A stretch of DNA of 64,000 bases from Bradyrhizobium tropiciagri (GTDB lineage Bacteria > Pseudomonadota > Alphaproteobacteria > Rhizobiales > Xanthobacteraceae): assembly GCF_018130545.1 (NCBI RefSeq), contig NZ_JAFCKF010000003.1, positions 434,001 through 498,000 on the forward strand, given 5' to 3'. Position numbers and translations under genes: made by a program. The notes under the pieces are model-generated. The model made no database searches and was not told where the DNA came from. It was given only the letters and a program-made list of their open reading frames with translations. Shown here piece by piece: positions 35,081 to 43,830 of this stretch; within the stretch, counting starts at the first letter, position 1, and each line of letters starts with the position of its first letter.

Positions 35081-36111
35081 GCCGCCGTTCGCTTCTCCAC
35101 GGTCGCGATCCCGCGCAGCAGCCGCCCGAGCAGGTCCGAGCCGGTGATGATGCGCTTCTGGGCGCCCCACACCAGGATCAGGTCGTGTTCGATCACGTCG
35201 TCGCCTGGCGTCTCCGGCACGACCTTCATCAGCCCGATCACATCGCCGAGCCGCGCCTTGGCGTCGCGCACGATGATCGGCCGGTGCCAATAGGCGGTCG
35301 GATCGCTCTCGAGCTGGTTGAACAGCGCATCGCGCAGAAAGTGATGGGCGTCGAGCACGAACACCGGCTCGCCGGCGAGATCGGTCACGATCACCCATTT
35401 CATCCCCGACGCATCGATCCGGCGCAGGAACGGATCGTCGGGGACGCGGTCGAATTTCGGCAGCACGCAGCGCTGATTCGCGAGCGGCAGGCTCAGGATG
35501 CTGTCGGGATCGATCAGTTCGCCCTCGTCGCAGACCGAGATGTCGTCGAGGTCGAGGAAGTTCTGCGCACCGGTCGCCTCCACCCTGCTGATGTCGCCGC
35601 CGGCGATCACGTGGCGGGCGATCATCTGCCGGATATCCTGCTCGCGCAGATAGGTGATGCCTTCCGATCCGAGCCACCAGTCGAGCACCATCGCGGTCGG
35701 CTTCGCCAGCGGAAACAGCACGACGCGATAGAAATTCAGAAACGGCAGGAACCGTGCGGTCATCGCCAGCGCGTTGCGCGAGAAATAGGCCTGCGGGAAG
35801 ATCTCGCCCAGCAGCGTGATGGCAAAGGCCGAGAACACGAAGGCGCCGATACCGGCCAGCACCGAATCCGACAACAGCGTCAGCAGCACGTTGGTGGTGA
35901 CATTGCCCCAGATGATGGTGGCAAGGATCTGGTTCGAACTCTTGCGCAGCTCCAGCACCCGCATTGCATTGGCGTTGCCGCTGTCCGCCTCGATCTGCAG
36001 CCGCAGCAGGCTGAGGCTGAACACCGCAAGATTGAGACCGGAGAACAGCGCCGACTGCGCAATGCAGGCGGCAATCCCGATCCAGGTCGGGATGATCCCA
36101 AGAGTGGTCAT
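35077..36111 (-). CDS. DUF21 (CNNM) transmembrane and CBS domain protein
   Basis: A 344-residue membrane protein. The N-terminal DUF21/CNNM domain (about 1-170) has four helices, FSGLNLAVFSLSLLRLQIEA in the first region and ITLLGEIFPQAYFSRNALAM in the third, a hallmark of the Mg/Co-transporter-like family. A pair of CBS-like motifs follows (about 215-330), with PIIVRDAKARLGDVIGLMKV. It lacks the C-terminal CorC_HlyC domain, so it is a short family member. A cation efflux or homeostasis role is a family inference. Confidence 0.88.
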   Translation of the reverse strand: MTTLGIIPTWIGIAACIAQSALFSGLNLAVFSLSLLRLQIEADSGNANAMRVLELRKSSNQILATIIWGNVTTNVLLTLLSDSVLAGIGAFVFSAFAITLLGEIFPQAYFSRNALAMTARFLPFLNFYRVVLFPLAKPTAMVLDWWLGSEGITYLREQDIRQMIARHVIAGGDISRVEATGAQNFLDLDDISVCDEGELIDPDSILSLPLANQRCVLPKFDRVPDDPFLRRIDASGMKWVIVTDLAGEPVFVLDAHHFLRDALFNQLESDPTAYWHRPIIVRDAKARLGDVIGLMKVVPETPGDDVIEHDLILVWGAQKRIITGSDLLGRLLRGIATVEKRTAA

Positions 36112-36295
36112 AGCGCCCGCCTCGCCGTTGCGATTTTCCGGGCGCCATCACAGTCGAGCGAGGTGACACCCGAATGACCGCCTGTTGACCCCGGATTTAC
36201 GGCTCGTCAATCACGTTGCGTGGATCGGAGCCCGCCTTAGAGACCTGTTAGGGCCGGTCAGGTTTCTTGCCAGCCGAAAGTACGAGGCAAGAACA

Positions 36296-37513
36296 ATGCA
36301 GTCCGAAAAAGGACGATACAGCCAGCCGCGCTGGGGCGTGACGCGCTGGCTCGCCGACGCCGGACCGGGTGTACCGGACGACATCCGCACGGCGCTGATC
36401 GGAGACCTTTACGGCTCGCTGCCGGTGTTCGCAGCCGGCGCCGTCAACACGGTCGCGGTGGCCGCCGCGATCGCGATCCGCGAGCCGACTGCACCCTTCA
36501 TCACCTGGGTTATCCTCGAAGTCGTGATCTGCCTGTCGCGATTGGCGGTGCTGGTGACCGCGCATCGCGCGGCGCGCGAGCGGCGGCCGACGCCGACCGA
36601 TCTGCACCTCGTGCTGGCGGTCGCCTGGAGCGCCAGTGTCGGCTTCGGTATCCTGATCAGCCTCGCAAGCGGCGACTGGGTGGTTGCGATGCTGGCCTCG
36701 CTGTCGGCGGCAGCGATGGTCGGCGGCATTTGCTTCCGCAATTTCAGCGCGCCACGGCTGGCCGGAACCATGATCCTGCTCAGCCTCGGCCCGATCGTGC
36801 CCGGTGCGGCGCTTGCCGGCGAGCCTCTGCTGTTCATCGTCTTCCTGCAGGTGCCGCTCTATCTCACGGCGATGACGGTTGCGGCCTTCCGCCTCAACAA
36901 GATGCTGATCGCAACCATGCGCGCCGAGCGCGAGAACGGCCATCTTGCCCATCACGATACCCTGACCGGCCTGCGCAATCGCGCTGGTTTCGTCGCCGCG
37001 CTGAACGCCAAGCTCGCAGCCCCGGCCGGAAACGGCGCGCCGTTCGCGCTGCTGTTCTTCGACCTCGATAATTTCAAGCCGGTCAATGACACCTACGGGC
37101 ACGCGGCCGGCGACCAGGTGCTGATGCTGGCGGCCGAACGGCTGCGGCGCGCTTTGCCTGAGACCGACGTGATCGCGCGGCTCGGCGGCGACGAGTTCGT
37201 GGTGCTGGCAAACGGCGTCAGCGCCGAGCAGGCGCTTGCGGTCGGCCAACGCGTCATCCAGGCGGTCACCATGCCCTACCGGCTGGCCGACGGCACTCTT
37301 GCAAAGGTCGGCGTCAGTGTCGGCGTCGCTGTGTCGCCCGAGCATGGCACTGAGGCCGAGGAGCTATTGGCGGTCGCCGATGCCGCGCTCTATGAGGCCA
37401 AATCCGCCGGCAAGGCCCAGTGCCGCCTGGCCTCCGCCACCACCAATGTCGCGGCGCTGCGCCGGCTGACCAAACAGGCGCCCGCGCCTGCTCTCGATCG
37501 CGGCGCCGCCTGA
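36296..37513 (+). CDS. Membrane diguanylate cyclase (GGDEF)
   Basis: A 405-residue signalling protein that should make cyclic di-GMP from two GTP. Six predicted membrane helices (about 45-205) form a sensory region of no recognised type, followed by a GGDEF domain (about 225-385). Signature motifs are HHDTLTGLRNRAGF, FDLDNFKPVNDTYGH and RLGGDEFVVLA, intact for catalysis. The product-inhibition RxxD site is not present: the equivalent positions read PETD. The ATG at 36296 is preferred over an earlier ATG whose extra residues are not hydrophobic. Confidence 0.93.
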   Translation: MQSEKGRYSQPRWGVTRWLADAGPGVPDDIRTALIGDLYGSLPVFAAGAVNTVAVAAAIAIREPTAPFITWVILEVVICLSRLAVLVTAHRAARERRPTPTDLHLVLAVAWSASVGFGILISLASGDWVVAMLASLSAAAMVGGICFRNFSAPRLAGTMILLSLGPIVPGAALAGEPLLFIVFLQVPLYLTAMTVAAFRLNKMLIATMRAERENGHLAHHDTLTGLRNRAGFVAALNAKLAAPAGNGAPFALLFFDLDNFKPVNDTYGHAAGDQVLMLAAERLRRALPETDVIARLGGDEFVVLANGVSAEQALAVGQRVIQAVTMPYRLADGTLAKVGVSVGVAVSPEHGTEAEELLAVADAALYEAKSAGKAQCRLASATTNVAALRRLTKQAPAPALDRGAA

Positions 37514-37518
37514 GGTCC

Positions 37519-38247
37519 TTACAGATCGAAATTCGTCGGCAACATCACGACGTCGCGGATGGTCATGCCGCGCGGCCGGGTCAGCATGAACATCACGACC
37601 TCGGCGACTTCGTTCGTTTCCAGCAGGCTGCCCGCCGCCTTGGCCTCGGCAAGCTTCTCCGCCGGCCAGTCGGCGAGCAGCGCGCTGATCACGGGCCCCG
37701 GCGAGATCGAACCGACGCGGATGCCGTGCTTGAACACCTGGCGCCGCACCGTCTGCACGAAGCAGTTGATCGCCCATTTCGACGACGCATAGACCGGCTC
37801 CCACGGCGTCGGGAAATGCGCGGCGAGCGAGCTGGTCACGATGATGTCGCCGGTCCCGCGCGCGATCATGTGCGGCAGCACGTCGTGTACGTTCTTCATC
37901 ACGACATTGACGTTGAGGTTCAGCATCCGGTCGATCGCATTGGTATCCGCCTCGACGAGGTCGCCGCCGACATAGATGCCGGCATTGGCGTGCAGGATGT
38001 CGAGCTGGCCGGCCCTTTCGAGCACCTGCGGCAGCAGGCTCGCGCAGGCCCTGGGGTCGAGCAGGTCGATCACCAGCGGGATCACCGCATCGCCATGCTT
38101 GGCGACGAGCGCTTGCAGCGCGGCCGCGTCGCGGTCGACCATCACCACGCGCGCGCCGGCCGCCAGCATCGCCTCGCTGCTCGCAAGCCCGATGCCCGAT
38201 GCTGCCCCGGTCACCGCCGCGACCTTGCCTTCCAATTGCTTCGCCAT
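37519..38247 (-). CDS. Short-chain dehydrogenase/reductase (ribitol 2-dehydrogenase-like)
   Basis: A 242-residue Rossmann NAD(P) oxidoreductase. The cofactor motif is TGAASGIGLASSEAM, followed by LHANAGIYVGG and the catalytic Ser in IVTSSLAAHF and Tyr-Lys in YASSKWA. The stretch DRMLNLNVNVVMKNVHDVLP recalls ribitol 2-dehydrogenases, but polyol-use neighbours are missing, so the substrate is open. The ATG at 38247 gives the usual N-terminus. It is convergent with the diguanylate cyclase gene, only five bases apart. Confidence 0.9.
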   Translation of the reverse strand: MAKQLEGKVAAVTGAASGIGLASSEAMLAAGARVVMVDRDAAALQALVAKHGDAVIPLVIDLLDPRACASLLPQVLERAGQLDILHANAGIYVGGDLVEADTNAIDRMLNLNVNVVMKNVHDVLPHMIARGTGDIIVTSSLAAHFPTPWEPVYASSKWAINCFVQTVRRQVFKHGIRVGSISPGPVISALLADWPAEKLAEAKAAGSLLETNEVAEVVMFMLTRPRGMTIRDVVMLPTNFDL

Positions 38248-38339
38248 CGTCTCCACCCTGTCAGTCCGTGCGTGACGCATCGCAACACATCACGGCCGCG
38301 ATGTCAGCTCACCATGCGCTGAGCGACGCGCCTGTCCTG

Positions 38340-39230
38340 TCACATGCGCAGCATCGGCGGCCGCGTGGCGAAACGGCGGCGCAGCCATTTTGCCGCCGGC
38401 CCGGCCGGCCTCTGCTTGTGCCAGACCACTTCGAGCGCGACCGGATGCGCGCCCTCGTCGAACTCCAGTTCGGGAATCGCCAACTCCCCGGCCACCTGCG
38501 AACTTGCCACGATGTGGGCCGGGATCAGCGCCCAGCCAACGCCATGCTTGAGGATCTGCAGGATCACCCAATGGCTCTCGACCCACCACACCTCGGCTGC
38601 GACACGCAACCTGTGCCGCTCGGTGCCTTCGTTGCGCACCGTGACCATGATCTGGCGATGCCGCTTCAGCTCCTCCCAATCCACCCGGCCATTCGCCAGC
38701 GGATGGTTCTTGCCGCAGACCAGTTGCAGCGGCACCCAGCCGATGGTCTTGAAGCCGAGTTCGGGTGGCAGCTGCTCTTGCCGCCACATCACGCCAACAT
38801 CCGCCTTGCCGTCGAGCACGAGGCGGCTGACGTCCTCCATGATCGGAAACAGCAGCTCCAGCTCGACATGGGGAAAGCGCCCCGCGAATTCCGCAAACAG
38901 CTCGCCAACGGCGCTCTCCGGATAGAGTTCGTCGATCGCCACCACCAACCGCTTCTCGACATGGGCCTCGAAACTGCTGGCAACGCCGATCAGATGCTCG
39001 CGGCGATCGAGGATCAGTTTCGCTTCCGGCAACAGCCGCGCCCCCGCTTCGGTCAGCACCGGGTTGCGACCGGCGCGGTCGAACAGCGCAATGCCGAGGT
39101 CTGTTTCCAGATTGGCGACGTGCGTGCTGACCGCCGACTGCGCTTTCTTCAAGAGCCGCGCGGCACCGGAGAACGAGCCCTGCTCGGCAGCCGCCACGAA
39201 GGATTCGAGCTGCTCCATGGAGACGGTCAT
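38340..39230 (-). CDS. LysR family transcriptional regulator
   Basis: A 296-residue regulator with the helix-turn-helix AAEQGSFSGAARLLKKAQSA and VSTHVANLETDLGIALFDRA, and a co-inducer-binding C-terminal domain. It is divergent from the PACE-efflux gene with 86 bp between the starts, the same arrangement as AceR-AceI, so the efflux gene is the probable target. It could also reach the SDR gene 92 bp downstream on its own strand. Confidence 0.92.
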   Translation of the reverse strand: MTVSMEQLESFVAAAEQGSFSGAARLLKKAQSAVSTHVANLETDLGIALFDRAGRNPVLTEAGARLLPEAKLILDRREHLIGVASSFEAHVEKRLVVAIDELYPESAVGELFAEFAGRFPHVELELLFPIMEDVSRLVLDGKADVGVMWRQEQLPPELGFKTIGWVPLQLVCGKNHPLANGRVDWEELKRHRQIMVTVRNEGTERHRLRVAAEVWWVESHWVILQILKHGVGWALIPAHIVASSQVAGELAIPELEFDEGAHPVALEVVWHKQRPAGPAAKWLRRRFATRPPMLRM

Positions 39231-39244
39231 CTATCTCTTTTCCA

Positions 39245-39276
39245 GATATTATCTAACTTTGTACTGGCACAATATC
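39245..39276. promoter_or_regulatory. Candidate LysR operator dyad
   Basis: GATATT (39245-39250) and AATATC (39271-39276) are exact inverse complements spaced 20 bp apart in the LysR-PACE spacer, the AT-richest part of this neighbourhood. Position and spacing suit a LysR-type site. Confidence 0.45.
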
Positions 39277-39316
39277 AGATAGAAACCCGGTCACAACGAC
39301 AAGAAAGGGTTTTGTT

Positions 39317-39778
39317 ATGTCCATGCGTTCCTTCTCCGACCGGATCAGGCACGCAGTCCTGTTCGAACTGATCGGAATCGCCATCTTCACGCCGGCAGCC
39401 GCCTGGCTGTTCAATCAGACGGTCGCCCATATGGGCGTCATCGGCGTCGTCTCGGCGACGGTGGCGACGGTCTGGAACCTGCTGTTCAATCTCGGCTTCG
39501 ACCATGCGCTGGTCCGCCTCACCGGCCGCGTCGCCAAGACGATGCCGATCCGCGTCGCGCACGCGATGCTGTTCGAGGCTGGCCTGATCGTGCTGCTGAT
39601 CCCGTTCGTCGCCTGGTATCTCGGCGTCTCGCTGTGGGCCGCGCTGATGATGGATATCTCGATCGTCGCGTTCTATCTGGTCTACGCGTTCGTGTTCAAC
39701 ATCGCCTACGATCGGGTGTTTCCGCTGCGCGAGTTGAAGACGAACGGCCGCGCGGCAACCCGCGCCCTGCCGGCCTGA
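39317..39778 (+). CDS. PACE family efflux transporter (AceI-like)
   Basis: A 153-residue protein of four membrane helices made of two tandem BTP (bacterial transmembrane pair) halves. The first has FELIGIAIFTPAAAWLFNQT and NLLFNLGFDHALVRLTGR; the second repeats the pattern with FEAGLIVLLIPFVAWYLGV and YAFVFNIAYDRVFPLRE. The N-terminal membrane Glu (FE-LIG), needed for chlorhexidine binding in AceI, is present. Likely exports biocide-like or polyamine compounds. Controlled by the divergent LysR gene by analogy with AceR. Confidence 0.93.
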   Translation: MSMRSFSDRIRHAVLFELIGIAIFTPAAAWLFNQTVAHMGVIGVVSATVATVWNLLFNLGFDHALVRLTGRVAKTMPIRVAHAMLFEAGLIVLLIPFVAWYLGVSLWAALMMDISIVAFYLVYAFVFNIAYDRVFPLRELKTNGRAATRALPA

Positions 39779-40009
39779 TCGATCTCGACACGCGGCGCGG
39801 TGGATCGCCTGATCCGCCGCGCCGCATCCCGACACCGCGCCAATATTCCTGATGGTAGCGACTGCGCACAAGTTCCGCCGCGCCACGCTCTTAAACTGAT
39901 TTGATCGAGCTCAAGCACCATGGAATGCTCTGAGCCGACATGCCCGTCAGAGGCTGCCAAAACGGCCAACAATGCCAAACGGCCAACAAGAAGAAGCGGA
40001 GGAATAAGA

Positions 40010-41236
40010 ATGACAAGGAACCGTTCACCCCAGCTCACCCGCCGTCATCTCATCAAGGGCGCCACTGCCACGTCAGCCGCGCTGCTGCTCGGCAGGCCCG
40101 CGATTGCCAAGGGCAAGACCGAGATCGTGATCGGCAACATCGACGCCTATTCCGGACCGGCTGCGGTCTATTCGTCGATCGGCCGCACGCCCGGCGGCTA
40201 TTTCAAGATGATCAACGAGCAAGGCGGCATCAACGGCCGCATGATCAAGTACATCACCTATGACGACGCCTACAGCCCGGCCAAGACGGTGGAACAGGCA
40301 CGCAAGCTGGTCGAGAGCGACGAGATCGACGTGCTGTTCGCGCCGCTCGGCGCGCCCACCAATGCCGCGATCATGAAGTATATGAACCAGAAGAAGGTCC
40401 CGCACCTCTTCATCGCCTCGGGCGCCACCAAGTTCGGCGACTACAAGAATTTCCCGTACACGATGGGTTTCCAGCCCTGCTACCAGATCGAGGGCCGCGC
40501 CTTCGCGCAGCACGTCCTGTCGACACAGAACGATCCGAAGATCGGCATCGTCTACCAGAACGACGATTTCGGACGCGACGTGCTGAAGGGTTTCAAGGAC
40601 GGCCTCGGCGCCAAGACCTCCGCAATCGTGGCGGAGCTGTCCTATGAGACATCAGACCCGACCATCGACAGCCAGGTGGTCCGCTGCAAATCCGCCGGCG
40701 CCAACGTGTTCATGAGCATGACCACGCCGAAATTCGCCGCCCAAGGCATCAAGAAGATCGCCGAGCTCGGCTGGCAACCGGCACATTACATCGGCAACAA
40801 CGCCTCCTCCGCCGGCTCGACGCTGAAGGCCGCGGGCTTCGACGTCTCCAAGGGCATCATTTCGAGCGCCTATCTGAAGGATCCCGTCGATGCCGCCTGG
40901 GACAGCGATCCCGCCATCCAGAAATGGCGCGCCTTCCTCGACAAATACGATCCGGCGGCCGCCAAGAACGACATCTACGCGGTCACCGGCTATCTCACCA
41001 GCCAGATCCTGGTTCAGGTGCTCAAGCAGTGCGGCGACGACGTCTCGTCCGAAAGCATCATCAAGCAGGCGGCAAACCTCAAGAACGTCGAATCCGACAT
41101 GCTGCTGCCGGGCATCAAGATCAACACCTCGTCGACCGACTACTATCCGCTCGAACAGTTGCAACTGACGCGTTTCAGTGGCGAACGCTACGAGCCGCTG
41201 GGGCCCGTGATCGACGGCGGCATCTCGAAGGCGTGA
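40010..41236 (+). CDS. ABC transporter substrate-binding protein, branched-chain amino acid type
   Basis: Periplasmic type I binding protein of 408 residues. The N-terminus LTRRHLIKGATATSAALLLG carries a twin-arginine export signal. The mature part begins EIVIGNIDAYSGPAAVYSSI, then DDAYSPAKTVEQARKLVE, and FGRDVLKGFKDGL, typical of LivK-like proteins. AGCGGAGGA lies nine bases before the ATG at 40010. No permease or ATPase genes are near, so it is an orphan, as many such proteins are. The ligand is unknown. Confidence 0.92.
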   Translation: MTRNRSPQLTRRHLIKGATATSAALLLGRPAIAKGKTEIVIGNIDAYSGPAAVYSSIGRTPGGYFKMINEQGGINGRMIKYITYDDAYSPAKTVEQARKLVESDEIDVLFAPLGAPTNAAIMKYMNQKKVPHLFIASGATKFGDYKNFPYTMGFQPCYQIEGRAFAQHVLSTQNDPKIGIVYQNDDFGRDVLKGFKDGLGAKTSAIVAELSYETSDPTIDSQVVRCKSAGANVFMSMTTPKFAAQGIKKIAELGWQPAHYIGNNASSAGSTLKAAGFDVSKGIISSAYLKDPVDAAWDSDPAIQKWRAFLDKYDPAAAKNDIYAVTGYLTSQILVQVLKQCGDDVSSESIIKQAANLKNVESDMLLPGIKINTSSTDYYPLEQLQLTRFSGERYEPLGPVIDGGISKA

Positions 41237-41338
41237 TCGTCCGGGTTCGTGCTTCGTCAGTCGCGGACATCAGCTGCCGCTGGTCTGGTATCGAGGGCAC
41301 TGGGGACGTTGCGCTCGAACGAAGGAGTGCGTGACGAG

Positions 41339-41476
41339 GTGTTCAAGCTCAATCTCATCATCGGTTTCATGATACTAGCAGCACTCGTCTACGGCGTGCT
41401 TCAGGCCTACGGGCTGCTTCCCGAGGGGGCAGTTCAGCTGTTTCCGCAACGTGGTGGCGCGCCTGCCGGTGAATGA
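41339..41476 (+). CDS. Small single-pass membrane protein
   Basis: A putative 45-residue protein with one helix, KLNLIIGFMILAALVYGVLQ, and a short polar tail ending PAGE. The GTG at 41339 has AAGGAG eleven bases upstream; a longer frame from 41249 adds 30 residues without obvious family character. Codon use fits the neighbours. No family recognised. It lies 102 bp after the binding-protein gene and could be part of that transcript. Confidence 0.45.
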   Translation: MFKLNLIIGFMILAALVYGVLQAYGLLPEGAVQLFPQRGGAPAGE

Positions 41477-41570
41477 TGGCGATTGTCTGCTTGTGGCCGA
41501 CGACCGGACGTCGTGGCGCCAGCGGCCAAGCACGCGCTTCCCGCTCGCATTCCGGGCAGCGCATCCCTGA

Positions 41571-43304
41571 TCATTGCGACGACTTCGAACCGATCGGATC
41601 GAGCGAGATCTTGTCGAACCTCAGCCGCTTGACGCGGCCGTCATCGATCGACAGTGCATTGCACTTGCCATCGTCTGCGCAAACGAACTTCAGATTGCCG
41701 ATCGGAAAGCCCGTCGTGAACGCGTCAGTCCCGACCGGCTGCAGATCGAGCTCTCCTCGCGGATAGTGCACCATCAGCGCGTTCTCGCGAACGAACACCT
41801 GGTAGATGACGCCGAGTTCTGCGCTGTAATAGTGGCCCTCGTACGCCTTGAGCCGGTCTGCCGCAGGCTTGGTGATGGTGATCCGCTTCAGAGGATGATT
41901 GGCGCCGTTCTGGTGCAGAACTGCGTTCTGGGCCGTTCCGCCCTGCGCGACTTCGTCGAAGACGACTTCGGCGGGAACCACCCTCAGGCGGAAAGCGGTA
42001 TTGGACACCGCGTACATTGGAAACGATGGCTGGCCGGTCGCGCGCGTGACCAGATGGTCATTGTCCTTGGTGATGGAAATGATGAACCCCGGTCTGAGTT
42101 CGTAATCGCCAACATAGGCGTCAAGGATCTTGGGATCGACGGCGACTTCCGGCTTGTCTTCAAGGGTCGGCTTGTCAGGCGCAGGCTTGAGCAGCTCCTT
42201 GAGATAGATGTCGGCGATCCTGAATGAGAGCGCTGTGGGATTCAGGTCTCCCGCGTTTGCCAGCACCACGACGGAGAAATGCTGGTCTGGAAATCTGAGA
42301 ATATTGGTCCGGTATGCGGCATCGCCGCCGGCATGCTCGACCGTCCTGAGCCCGCGATACTTTCCTATCGATAGGCCCGACGCGTAGTTGATGTCCTTGC
42401 CGTTGTTGAGCTGACCCTTCTGCTGCATCTCGGCGAGTAGCGCCAGGCCCCCAACTTCGCCGGTGTAGAAGTTCTCATCCCAGCGCGCCAGGTCGCCGAC
42501 CGTTGAAAACAGGCTCGAAGGCCCGACCGTCGAATAGGTCAGCGCAATATATTGGTACTTGCCGTCCGGCTGACGCCCGTAGGAATAGGCCCGGTCCTTG
42601 ACGACGATACCGTATTTGTCCTGGAAGTGAGTGTGAGACATGCCGAGAGGGTCGAAGATGTGCTCCTTCGCGAACTCGGGCAGCGTTTTACCGGACACCT
42701 GCTTCACGACCATCGCAAGCAGCGTATAGCCGCTGTTGCTATAGAGGAACTGATCGCCGGGCGCGAAGTTCAGCTCGGCTTGTTGAAACAGCAGGCGCGC
42801 GACATCATCGTCCGTGATCTCGTCGTCGAGCCGCCACCCTGCCAGCGCCAGAAGATTCCACTGGTCTCGAACGCCGCTGGTGTGATGAAGCAGCTGGCGA
42901 ATCGTGATCAGCTTGCCGAAGTCGTGCAGCTTCGGAACATATTTGCGAACATCGTCGTCCAGAGACAATTTTCCGTCGTGGGCGAGGAGGTAGATCGCGA
43001 AGGCGGTGAACTGCTTGGAGACCGATGCCAGGTGGAATACGGTTGCGGGCGTGTTAGGCACGCCATGCTCCAGATTGGCTGCGCCATAACCTTGGCTGTA
43101 GATGATCTTGCCGTCTTGAAGGATGGCGATCACGGCGCCGGGAGAGTTCGGTTCGGCCCATCGGGCGAATAGCTGATCGACCGCGCGCTCCATGGTTGCA
43201 TTGCTTGAGGTCGCGGAGAGCGATGGCTCCGGTTGAGCGCCGGCGACAGCAGGCGCCGAAAGACACAGCGCCGCAAAGGCGGCCGCCACAACTCTAAAAA
43301 GCAT
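41571..43304 (-). CDS. Secreted serine hydrolase with C-terminal DUF3471-type domains
   Basis: A 577-residue class-C-like hydrolase, the third of its kind in the window but a different subtype. A signal peptide ends near AVAGAQP. SVSK in HLASVSKQFTAF is the catalytic pair, YSNSGY the second motif, and VEHAGGDAAYRTNIL the third. After about residue 370 come two lipocalin-like DUF3471 segments, YVGDYELRPGFIISIT and YEGHYYSAELGVIYQV. Such proteins hydrolyse peptides or esters of unknown origin. Confidence 0.9.
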   Translation of the reverse strand: MLFRVVAAAFAALCLSAPAVAGAQPEPSLSATSSNATMERAVDQLFARWAEPNSPGAVIAILQDGKIIYSQGYGAANLEHGVPNTPATVFHLASVSKQFTAFAIYLLAHDGKLSLDDDVRKYVPKLHDFGKLITIRQLLHHTSGVRDQWNLLALAGWRLDDEITDDDVARLLFQQAELNFAPGDQFLYSNSGYTLLAMVVKQVSGKTLPEFAKEHIFDPLGMSHTHFQDKYGIVVKDRAYSYGRQPDGKYQYIALTYSTVGPSSLFSTVGDLARWDENFYTGEVGGLALLAEMQQKGQLNNGKDINYASGLSIGKYRGLRTVEHAGGDAAYRTNILRFPDQHFSVVVLANAGDLNPTALSFRIADIYLKELLKPAPDKPTLEDKPEVAVDPKILDAYVGDYELRPGFIISITKDNDHLVTRATGQPSFPMYAVSNTAFRLRVVPAEVVFDEVAQGGTAQNAVLHQNGANHPLKRITITKPAADRLKAYEGHYYSAELGVIYQVFVRENALMVHYPRGELDLQPVGTDAFTTGFPIGNLKFVCADDGKCNALSIDDGRVKRLRFDKISLDPIGSKSSQ

Positions 43305-43830
43305 AACGGTTTCCCCAAATCACGCTGCGCAGTGCGCCGATACCGGAAAATTGGCCGTGCCGCGCGACCATGATCACGTCAGCTCACGACAGCAGAGCGG
43401 ATGCCGCCCGGTTTGGTCGCGATGGCAATCGAAACGCTCACGAAAACCCGCCACGCCATGGTCCTTCTTCGACCTTCGCCCTGCAAACTAGCACAAAGGC
43501 AGTTCGCGCTGCCGACCTCATCAAAATGTGAGGTGGTTTCGACAGGCGCTGAGCTGTCTCCAGAGTGACGAAACGACAATCAAGGCTCGAACAATCATGT
43601 CGCGAGAACGCGACTGTATGACTTACGGACCGCGCCACAGATTCGCTGTCGTCCCGGCGCAGGCCGGGACCCACAACCACGAGTGCCAATTGTCTTGCGA
43701 CAAGAGAACGACGAGTCCTACCCGCAACACAAGCCGCGGCGCATAGCTCCCGGCCTTCGCCGGGACGACATGTGGAGAGAGCCGTACACCCGAACTCATT
43801 GTTGCCCCGCGGACGGAGCAGCTGCGCGAG
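43305..43830. other. 526-bp spacer with an intergenic repeat
   Basis: No coding region is convincing. The spacer holds the promoter of the serine hydrolase on the left and, from 43648, a palindromic repeat before the TrmJ stop. Short open frames here have no recognisable content. Confidence 0.5.
43648..43769. repeat. Palindromic repeat (GTCGTCCCGGCG type)
   Basis: Left arm 43648-43668 (GTCGTCCCGGCGCAGGCCGG...) and right arm 43749-43769 are inverse complements with one mismatch in 21. This GTCCCGGC...GCCGGGAC element is commonly seen between genes in Bradyrhizobium (recalled). Location: 62 bp beyond the TrmJ gene end. Confidence 0.75.
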
